From Clostridia bacterium (GTDB lineage: Bacteria > Bacillota_A > Clostridia > Oscillospirales > CAG-272), in contig JAGBRZ010000150.1 of the NCBI GenBank assembly GCA_017632155.1, forward strand, positions 1-53,676: a DNA stretch of 53,676 bases. The letters are read 5' to 3'. The notes beneath the pieces were generated by a model. That model did no database searches and was not told where the DNA came from. It worked only from the letters and a program-made list of their open reading frames with translations. Made by a program: the position numbers and the translations under genes. Numbering within the stretch: the first letter of the stretch is position 1; the number at the start of each line of letters is the position of its first letter. Shown piece by piece: positions 25,801 to 29,870 of the stretch.

Positions 25801-27106
25801 TGTGCAGGCAGTACCTGCAGCCATCGCCGCCGTTATTATCAAAGGACTTGGCCGAGAAGAGGAGTATGAACAGATTTCTGACTATCAGAAGGACAACTAC
25901 TTCTTATTCCCCGTAGCGGAAGGAAAATGGATTCGTATCCCGAAGACAGAAACCTACGGTAAGATTCTCGCGTCCGGTGTTTCGAGAGCGTTTGAGGCAG
26001 CGTGGGGCAGAGAAGACCCCTTCAAGGACTATTCAGATATCGTCGGAGAATCTCTTAACCTGTCTTGGGTTGGCTCTGATTCTGCTGTCGAAGGGCTCCT
26101 GGAAGCACTCAACATCCGGGATATCGCAGTCGTGGGATCCCTTGTCGACCTGCTGCTGAATAAAGACTTCTCAGGCCGAGACATCGTCGGATCGGAATTT
26201 AAGGACTTCACGTCCGGGGAATTCGCCCCGAAGTCCGAGCAGTACAACAACGACACGTCTCTTCTCGCGTACGGCCTTTCCAAGGCAATCGCGAACGCGT
26301 TCTCTCCTGTTGAGGTTGATTATCTGCTCCGCGATTACATGGGTGATTTCTATCACACGCTTGTGTCCACGGCCAACGTCGGAATCCTTCAGGCGTTCTC
26401 CGCGGAAGATTTGATGCAGGACCTCGGTGAGGCGTTCGTCTCCGAAGCGTCCGGATCCTTCATCGTCGACCCTGTTTATTCTAACCGCTACACCTCAGAG
26501 TATTATGATGCTCTTGATTCTCTCGGCTCAACCATCGCAGGAGAGCGGGCAAGAATCGAAGACCCTGAAGCGCGGAAGACCACAGTCGCGTACAGAACGA
26601 GACAAGCGGTCAACTACGCGTACGGAGATCTGATCTCGGATGCGTACAAGAGAGCAAGAGAAGCAACGAGCGAAGCGGACAAGCATGATGCCAGAGCGGA
26701 AGCTGCGGCACTCTCCATCGAAGCCCTCGACTTCATCGAGCGCGCTCTTGCGGGTGAGTACGGAAGCAACCCGTATGACTATGTCAAGTACATCGACTAC
26801 GGTGACGGTGTTGCAAAGGCTCTGCTTGCACTCGACTCCTTTAAGGACGAATACGCCTTTGAGCCAAACGCGTCCTACGCGCCGTCCTCTCTGAAGGTCG
26901 GCTCGAAAAAGCGCGACCTCACCGAGAGCGAACGCGATGCTTACAAGGCTCTTTACGCAGAGGTGTACGCCGAGCTTGCACAGGAGGCGATCAACTCCAA
27001 GAAGTACAAGAACGCAACGGATAAGAAGCGGGCAGAGATACTTGAGGATGTCGCATCCAAGGCAAGAGAGGAAACCACCGATCGATTTAGAGACCAGCTC
27101 AAGTAA
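16841..27106 (+). CDS. Giant polyvalent protein: zincin, Cys-motif domain, ART, coiled coil, LPD38-like
   Basis: 3421 residues, about a fifth of the genome. ATG 16841 follows AGGGGG by 7 bases and is preferred over ATG 16823. Residues 1-120 are charged coil; 140-480 contain Gly-rich, partly hydrophobic stretches (GAQGALIGGLMGTVATS). A low-complexity repeat spans about 765-905. A metallopeptidase follows with HELVH at 979-983 and an EE pair at 1036-1037 as probable third ligand. Residues 1150-1700 carry a conserved-looking domain with CALCYVEAAR (Cys 1277 and 1280). An ADP-ribosyltransferase of the polyvalent type starts at YHGTN (1798) and closes with NEDIRY near 2075. A basic coiled coil covers 2080-2300, and NPFFVARNVARDFG near 2815 resembles LPD38. 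Such proteins are packaged and injected with DNA, where effector domains act on host targets (known for the class; inferred here). Confidence 0.85.
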   Translation: MATDIGARIDAFRAKKQQEEDEKKKLEQEQQRSVLKAVVERNLMTPTTQTTGAETKTETSSLPSARVTVTPLSETTLPSSLRKTIDETAKNLPKVSTQTTEEPKKQETLKQKIESASKDVSKAVSKTIVPNKQYAATDVPLVPSREKTDHNVGTYALQNFGAGFISGTRAGIDAAENIIADFATGGQRSAEIKKISDFFQENPSSYEALMRGEGVDKTIAIANIAKQAGVSAKSVEAFKTQNQSNYYKQDADKWAKEEDIGAVTKFIFGDAAYQVGMQAPGMMLGAALPTSSGTSLVETVRDSVSGKSGKALVDALGKGFIKGVGNAAKGNATTWLMAANSAGSKFFENQMTYGDEGSVARNLLDSAANGFFESFTEGIGGFSDVPTIGKFFDTRTGSKAGTILRSATKLLLGAAEEGLEEVLNVPLSGVADKLTVDPDKKWFGEGGIFDGKEMLVSGAQGALIGGLMGTVATSATVLDALGKANTTKTGDVTTIGLTAETMNPAEIKIATDLLNRESEKYGIEKLDAKKTTPEMLEDRAALLLDAARTAYNEDLLSRKNELIDSGLAAPVGSMTEAYARNLDARRDTVTAEELNRLIGFETARIKAVADSMPKQESPAPSQTKAQTEEAAVQEEIKSEQTQRRIVSEANDGATVATDLALRLKELAPKANLKTTQKLADVVRMVQQGQMPNKSYNEALNLLKSDKVRYAVESALNVDAENPIHIDAQNAKTIRTSLQQISDSYIHLANQAELDNLSDRIADVVATERDVNAPNADANAINTKANTITSDVNAPNADVNAINTEVNTITTELNADVVRAPSDSITVGDRKITRAEFVRNYGAELAKEGRAADDVFDNYIRAERDANAITSDVNASERDANAEANAINTEANTSERDVNATRLHRLYNTEKPLTEIQRTSIEALDRLASAINVDIYLYDSTETSAYGDSSGRYEVQSDRVYIDINAGSQYEGTILRTAGHELVHFIKRWSPDEFRKLSSFVEKTLVDSGADISSLVSDKITQAAEHGATRTKAVAYEEVIADSCVSVLTDTDALAELAQTDRGLFDRIMDFFRDFIDRIRSVYADYKPTTDAGRIMAEQTQDVLDRLSSAYSSALIAAGEARTEAQKLLSGEQSKLSEAKTEGGEVLLDYRAIKADLPKYREMLTAYGGMTSEQIDTLFETLDKTLDIVSKNLKALDYGYESDLSEQRPFNPVKPNSDKLYKLSIDFSTLCRKRILQGIVAEKLQEQLKRPLSKEEAIEVRNRLVEVQKEGRQIEVACALCYVEAARLKTPAQVQKFMDNRASIMYNYFAENDRVTKDAINAAERQKKTELGYEPTAAVKGKDKAAVRNAKAAARNTYQITDAQKAEIAYAESLPVNAFTTAEGLSDLAKAHPDVFAAYAAAVRAASHSKGLEADVPWRAGDSDVIGDRLISSMNVGAGLRSQSWSDFQIEHLLDEIAMTIEIASRGAKMHSYTKVPDYVRLLGQTGHMINMSLIPTQDGEGFDGVEGMPYEEMLALRDKYPNTAGNICIGVTDAQILRLLASDEIDYVIPYHKSGNSKATRKLLKIPSWSDYEGIQTEKGNGDKPVFAGWFDLAKAQETAARENAKPTDPAMAERYGVQYGAYKAMQEAADKYLALCAERGLTPKFKGKVEGRTVDFTTDPNYWKLLIDRKMINQITGEIIEQKPVQPIFDANEIYGADGTGGMLGRAVANYPNLVADRDYAVNAVTRDFLTDRGIAPDVVAERITEAAEELFEYRESALSEETDRRYLSAVESGDTETAQRMVDEAAAEAGYTIKAYHGTNAVFNVFDPGLLGAKNFAASSAYKGFFAAKSRETAENYTGLNSADTTLAMMNTESREAMEQIKAKYGYDSAKAEYEKAKEAFFDEYKAAHGYKEAVTDIVDSFKEFFPDANEAKLKDLARSFAYDWNTANSGDGRNNVNRMNAEFDETEAAKRFEEFNRRIFDEWEQTEIKRRGYVPNVKELYLKIDNPLVHDFKNEGRDVDFTDLIDEAKKNGHDGAIFQNVQDGADFDDIYVVFSNTQLKSSEPVAYDDNGKAIPLSQRFNAGNEDIRYEHRDISTTKSFQDFAKAYDAVYGEGAARTIVRTTEQFDRERARQRKRETTAAQMAKLPDTQKRIAAEMKRLEADRRQREKIEALQNPKTRKRKLTAQKNRAQMRELLAAAKMNADARVADQAYRDNYEMQLRLAEAKQRAEERLKRVTTNLRVNYEEQLQRTKARFDDERLREKQKQFDAKQRSAEQQERKKYQSDMAKLLKRRDEQIMRDNAEVRAAQKNYARDIRQDPEALRNRNNEAVLQKAAEQDAQYPTVYAARQNAAAQRTGVEVISQTDATQKAPVLEGQPGRPISVSDIEKKGSVYGKSAKETLSEIPGKAADRARTVYRMMVNAAQGIDNVAQKQRKEGFNVTASDLMTSVRNSKDTAAYILTDALVGRGGEVLGKALSDVILVKKRGGKVDQDLQRVYDAYLKLMHTVDRMSIEANAFAELQDFLDKHEWLRGLFPSDAPQPIDTRGGTFIEKMLGRTEEEITEAHTAANLYNQFVNAKNKPVYGTVEYVDGKGQKQVREIDVMTAQEAQVLIDQYNAEQPWLKQKAEEYYEWWDTFMREWAVGTSITAEDYEAMHRMYPHYVPTYREGKNAGAAASARGGKVSTSEAVKRAKGGVSEVRWVQDTLAEQVGRLVTLRRTNDLLLNLVDTGLLDGSDTLGTGIRIRPESLGYGALMNAEELGDDNVIARAISNEGGKYSISAWDNGERVTADIDEGLYKALQSLFPQEDTLGKLTSFGRKLTAPMKGFLTGYNPFFVARNVARDFGTALIQTEGSMAEYAAHYARAYKYIMSGDSRWKEYKALGNTGSQRYRDDVGLAKFDKIMTPNAFTYVKNALGIIGETTEAAARFAEYLLVAEKEGFTREAKLHASKAAAEITTDFSRSGDFGRFINAWIPYTNAATQGVDRVLRDLTLGKKALNRLGRAAVVQAVPAAIAAVIIKGLGREEEYEQISDYQKDNYFLFPVAEGKWIRIPKTETYGKILASGVSRAFEAAWGREDPFKDYSDIVGESLNLSWVGSDSAVEGLLEALNIRDIAVVGSLVDLLLNKDFSGRDIVGSEFKDFTSGEFAPKSEQYNNDTSLLAYGLSKAIANAFSPVEVDYLLRDYMGDFYHTLVSTANVGILQAFSAEDLMQDLGEAFVSEASGSFIVDPVYSNRYTSEYYDALDSLGSTIAGERARIEDPEARKTTVAYRTRQAVNYAYGDLISDAYKRAREATSEADKHDARAEAAALSIEALDFIERALAGEYGSNPYDYVKYIDYGDGVAKALLALDSFKDEYAFEPNASYAPSSLKVGSKKRDLTESERDAYKALYAEVYAELAQEAINSKKYKNATDKKRAEILEDVASKAREETTDRFRDQLK
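19135..19545 (+). repeat. Degenerate Asn-Ala minisatellite inside the giant gene
   Basis: Short direct repeats built on GATGTAAACGC / GCGAACGCGATCAATACT encode runs such as ADANAINT, ADVNAINT and SERDVNA. Two blocks (19135-19285 and 19425-19545) flank a unique insert that includes ITVGDRKITRAEFVRNYG. The repeats are imperfect and in frame, forming a probable flexible linker prone to length change. Confidence 0.85.
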
Positions 27107-27115
27107 TACACAGAA

Positions 27116-27156
27116 AAAGCACACACGGACTTAACATCTGTGTGTGCTTTGTTTTT
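27116..27156. terminator. Bidirectional terminator between convergent late operon and recombinase
   Basis: AAAGCACACAC (27116-27126) pairs with GTGTGTGCTTT (27140-27150), an 11-bp perfect stem, followed by GTTTTT on the + strand. On the - strand the stem is followed by a run of T from the A tract at 27114-27118. It ends the late transcript and the rep-recombinase transcript. Confidence 0.88.
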
Positions 27157-28213
27157 ATGCTAATGCCGTTCGGACGAGGTCCGCTGCTTCGTCAAGGCGC
27201 GATTCCTCGCAATACTTAACGTAGATGGCAAGGGTTTCTTCTGGCTTGGTGTGTCCCATCAGGTACTGCACCGTCTTGATATCTGCTCCCGCTTCAAACA
27301 GCCTTGTGGCGAAGGTGTAGCGCAGGGTATGCGGATGGACATCGAAATCGATCGGTCGGTCGATCTGTGATCCGCGCGGTTTATCGGACACGTGGTCTGC
27401 CTGTCGGTTGGTAACATACTGCCAGATGCTGTTTATACCCGATGGGTTATAAGGCTGACCGTCCTGCTTTGCGATAACGTACTCGGAGGGGGAGGTGAGT
27501 CGGTTATCCCACAGCCACCGCTCAAGGGTATCGCACATCGGGATATCACGCTCGGCGGCATCGGTCTTCAGCGGAGCATCGCAGCCGTTCGCTCTCTGCG
27601 ATCGGACGTGGATGACGTGGTGCGGGAAGTCCACATCGCGTTTACGAAGCCCAAGAGCCTCACTGCGACGCAAACCTGCAAGGAGGCACAGTAAGACGAA
27701 CCCGTACGCTTTCGTGCCGTGTAGGGCTTCTATGAGCGTTTCTGACTGTTTCGGTGTGAGAGCGTCCTGCTTCTTCCGTTTTGCCCCTCCGATCTTGAGT
27801 GTCGAGGTAACGGGGGAACGCAGGATCAGACCGTTCTCGACGGCAGATTCAAACACCGATGCGAGACGGCTGCGCAGGGTCATCTGCTTTTCGTGGCATA
27901 AATTTGACTTGGTAAAGATTGCCTGAATGTGAATTGGCTTGATTGCGCGGATCTTCATTTGCCCCAAATAGGGAAGGACATGATTTTTAAATGACCCTTC
28001 AAAATCTTTTATCGTTCCTTCACGAAGCGCGGGTCTGCGATACAGGTCAAACCATTCTCGATAGAAATCGGAGAACAGCGGATCGGAGGATACGTCTACG
28101 CCCGCATCAAGCTGGCGTTTGATCTCCGCGATTTTTGCTTTTGCTTCCGCTTCGGTCTTCCCGCGAACGTACTTACGCCGTCCGTCCGGGAGGGTTATGG
28201 TTCGTGTTATCAT
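27155..28213 (-). CDS. int: Tyrosine recombinase / integrase
   Basis: 352 residues with the standard three parts: N-terminal arm-binding beta region (residues 5-40, LPDGRRKYVRGKTEAEAKAK), SAM-like core-binding domain (45-140) and catalytic domain (150-350). Catalytic set visible: R182 (AGLRRSEALGL), K216, H295-x-x-R298 (PHTLRYTFAT), H321 (MGH) and nucleophile Y331. All residues are present, so it should be active. The ATG lies 2 bases after the preceding stop, with GAGGAAA upstream, making it the third gene of the rep operon. That linkage suggests multimer resolution as well as, or instead of, chromosomal integration. No attP could be recognised. Confidence 0.93.
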   Translation of the reverse strand: MITRTITLPDGRRKYVRGKTEAEAKAKIAEIKRQLDAGVDVSSDPLFSDFYREWFDLYRRPALREGTIKDFEGSFKNHVLPYLGQMKIRAIKPIHIQAIFTKSNLCHEKQMTLRSRLASVFESAVENGLILRSPVTSTLKIGGAKRKKQDALTPKQSETLIEALHGTKAYGFVLLCLLAGLRRSEALGLRKRDVDFPHHVIHVRSQRANGCDAPLKTDAAERDIPMCDTLERWLWDNRLTSPSEYVIAKQDGQPYNPSGINSIWQYVTNRQADHVSDKPRGSQIDRPIDFDVHPHTLRYTFATRLFEAGADIKTVQYLMGHTKPEETLAIYVKYCEESRLDEAADLVRTALA

Positions 28214-28215
28214 AG

Positions 28216-28731
28216 TTATTTCCTCTTAAACCACGACAGAATGCCTTTCTTTTCAACGTAGTGGCTCTCTGTTGCGTTTTCTTGTGTTTCGGTGGTGTTT
28301 ATATGGGTGTCAGCGTTCATCTCATCCTGCGCCTTCTGTGGCGGCGAGAGAGCCTGTATGGTTTGCGCTTGGATAACCTGTGCGGCTTTCAAGGATTCCG
28401 AAAGTGTGGCGATGGTTTCGTGCAACAAACGGATCTGCGCGTTCAGGTCTGCGATTTGTTCATCCTTAATCGCAATTTGATCATAGATGAAATTGAAATT
28501 GGGTTGGTCCTGTGGCGGAGACTCCTGCTCGGATGAGGGGGACTCCTGCTCGGCGGCGTATTCGCGAAGCCGTTCAAGTGCTTCATCGGTGTAATACTTC
28601 GTTCCCTTATCGTCGGTTCGCGTTGGTTCGATTCCCGCACGAGAAGCGTATCGGTATAACTTCTGCTTCAGCCCTGCGGATTTCGCGCCCGGCGCGAATT
28701 CATCGGCGATCTGTTTAAGTGTTTTTTCCAT
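28216..28731 (-). CDS. DUF536-like plasmid maintenance protein (HTH plus coiled coil)
   Basis: 171 residues from the ATG with AAGGGAT upstream. Residues 1-60 are a winged-helix/MerR-like HTH (KTLKQIADEFAP ... KYYTDEALERLREYA). A Glu/Ser/Pro/Gln linker follows, then a coiled coil (residues 85-130, IKDEQIADLNAQIRLLHETI) and a basic end (GILSWFKRK). This layout and its place directly after a Rep_3 gene, overlapping it by 17 bases, are typical of DUF536 proteins of Firmicutes theta plasmids, thought to aid copy control or partition. Family assignment is from architecture. Confidence 0.7.
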   Translation of the reverse strand: MEKTLKQIADEFAPGAKSAGLKQKLYRYASRAGIEPTRTDDKGTKYYTDEALERLREYAAEQESPSSEQESPPQDQPNFNFIYDQIAIKDEQIADLNAQIRLLHETIATLSESLKAAQVIQAQTIQALSPPQKAQDEMNADTHINTTETQENATESHYVEKKGILSWFKRK

Positions 28732-29461
28732 AGATACGATCCCTTTCTTTTTCAGCAAGCCATTGCTCATTATAATCCTTTACGGCCACCGTGAATTTTA
28801 CGGACAACACCTTTCGGTTTTCCGTGGTTTCCTCAAAGGCAAGGTTAATATCCGTCAGATTGTTAATCTCTTCAACGGAGGGTTTTATGACACGACGTTT
28901 GATGTCTCGATATTCGTCATACTTCGCGCCGAGCATCTCCTTGATCTCTTCAGGTGTCATCGAAAACGACCCTACAAATTGATAGCTCTTTGCTATCTCG
29001 TAGAAACGGATTGCGTATTTGGAGCGCATTGCGAGAACATTTGTCAATTCATAAATAGTGTAATTCTTTTTCAGATTCAAAAGATAGGGCTGTATCTGTT
29101 CGTGGAAGGTGCAGTAAATTGTGCCGTTATCGGTATCAACGGTTACTGTGTTGATAAGTCCGAGCAATGTGAGCTTGCCGTCGATGGGGACCCAAAAGCG
29201 GACACGTCCGATTGTCAAGAGAATATCCAAAACCGCTTTGTAATTTACTCCTGCGTCGGTCAGACCGCAAGCCTTCAAGAAACGGCTTGTCTGAAATTCA
29301 TAAACGGCATCGGCTTTATCCGTCGGCTTGATCTTGCTGATTAAGAACAGATAGGCTTTTTGTTGCGGGGCGGTCATGTCGTACCTTGCTTGTCGGATAA
29401 TCTCGTTAGATTTTAGGACGAGCTGGCTTCGATCATCTACGACCAATTCTATTTTCGGCAT
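28715..29461 (-). CDS. rep: Rep_3/RepB-type plasmid replication initiator
   Basis: 248 residues. Two winged-helix halves are recognisable: residues 10-130 (LVLKSNEIIRQARYDMTAPQ, QKAYLFLISKIKPTD, VNYKAVLDILLTIGRVRFWV) and 131-245 (LLNLKKNYTIYELTNVLAMR, then SKYAIRFYEIAKSY; MTPEEIKEMLGA; RVIKPSVEEINNLTDI). The SKYAIRFYE motif and the following F-S-x-T-x2-E-I-K-x-LG text are the hallmark of Rep_3 initiators. It should bind the nine iterons at 29619-29816 and open the neighbouring AT-rich DNA. The start is the ATG 11 bases after AAAGGA; an upstream TTG is less likely. Its promoter and operator are at 29494-29538. Confidence 0.93.
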   Translation of the reverse strand: MPKIELVVDDRSQLVLKSNEIIRQARYDMTAPQQKAYLFLISKIKPTDKADAVYEFQTSRFLKACGLTDAGVNYKAVLDILLTIGRVRFWVPIDGKLTLLGLINTVTVDTDNGTIYCTFHEQIQPYLLNLKKNYTIYELTNVLAMRSKYAIRFYEIAKSYQFVGSFSMTPEEIKEMLGAKYDEYRDIKRRVIKPSVEEINNLTDINLAFEETTENRKVLSVKFTVAVKDYNEQWLAEKERDRIYGKNT

Positions 29462-29493
29462 TTCACATTGTGTCCTTTCCAATCGTTAAGGAC

Positions 29494-29522
29494 ATTATAG
29501 CACATATATTGTGACAAGTCAA
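29494..29522 (-). promoter_or_regulatory. rep promoter
   Basis: On the - strand TTGACT (29522-29517) and TATAAT (29499-29494) are separated by exactly 17 bases, a near-consensus vegetative promoter reading into rep. The -35 box is overlapped by an inverted repeat built of half-iterons, giving autoregulation. Confidence 0.9.
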
Positions 29523-29538
29523 CCCCTTTTGTCACAAT
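29508..29538. promoter_or_regulatory. Rep operator: inverted half-iterons over the -35 box
   Basis: ATTGTGACAA (29508-29517) and TTGTCACAAT (29529-29538) form a 10-bp inverted repeat with an 11-base gap. The arm ATTGTGACA is the first part of each iteron. In Rep_3 plasmids Rep dimers repress their own gene at such inverted copies while monomers bind the iterons; the arrangement here is the same. Confidence 0.88.
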
Positions 29539-29618
29539 ACTCGCGTATAGTGTGATACTTATTCATACTTAAGGGTACTTTATAATATTTATTTTAAATG
29601 TTATGGTTAATTTCCACC
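29539..29618. other. AT-rich stretch beside iterons (probable DNA unwinding element)
   Basis: 80 bases between operator and iterons, dominated by A and T (TATAATATTTATTTTAAATG at 29581-29600). An AT-rich region next to iterons is where initiators melt DNA. A convincing DnaA box was not found; TTTCCACCC at 29611-29619 is only a weak match. Confidence 0.7.
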
Positions 29619-29816
29619 CATTGTGACATAAACTACGGAGCATCGTGACATAAACTACGGAGCATCGTGACATAAACTACGGAGCATTGTGACATAAACT
29701 ACGGAGCATTGTGACATAAACTACGGAGCGTTATGGCGTAAACTACGGGGTATTGTGACATAAACTACGAGGTATTGTGACATAAACTACGGAGCATTGT
29801 GACATAAACTACGGAA
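29619..29816. repeat. Nine contiguous 22-bp iterons (plasmid-type replication origin)
   Basis: Nine direct repeats of exactly 22 bp with no spacers, starting at 29619, 29641, 29663, 29685, 29707, 29729, 29751, 29773 and 29795. Consensus CATTGTGACATAAACTACGG then AG. Copies 1-5 and 8-9 differ at 0-2 positions; copy 6 (29729-29750) is the most diverged. Twenty-two bases is two helical turns, so Rep would bind on one DNA face. No spacers means it is not a CRISPR array. Confidence 0.97.
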
Positions 29817-29833
29817 AAACTCGTTGACCTATT

Positions 29834-29864
29834 AAAAAAAACACCACCCACGTAGGGCGGTGCT
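29834..29864 (-). terminator. Terminator of the early lytic operon
   Basis: On the - strand CACCGCCC (29862-29855) pairs with GGGTGGTG (29849-29842) around TACGT, with one G-U pair, followed by eight T. It ends transcription after the VapE gene and insulates the iterons. Confidence 0.88.
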
Positions 29865-29870
29865 TTCTCT

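Noticed and set aside
27107..27156. attP site beside the recombinase
   Set aside because: Only a terminator hairpin is visible. No core repeat or arm sites could be recognised, and an attB is not available for comparison.
29601..29619. DnaA box next to the iterons
   Set aside because: TTTCCACCC differs from TTATCCACA at several positions, so it was not called as a feature.
29619..29816. CRISPR array
   Set aside because: Repeats are contiguous with no spacers and share sequence with the rep operator, so they are iterons.
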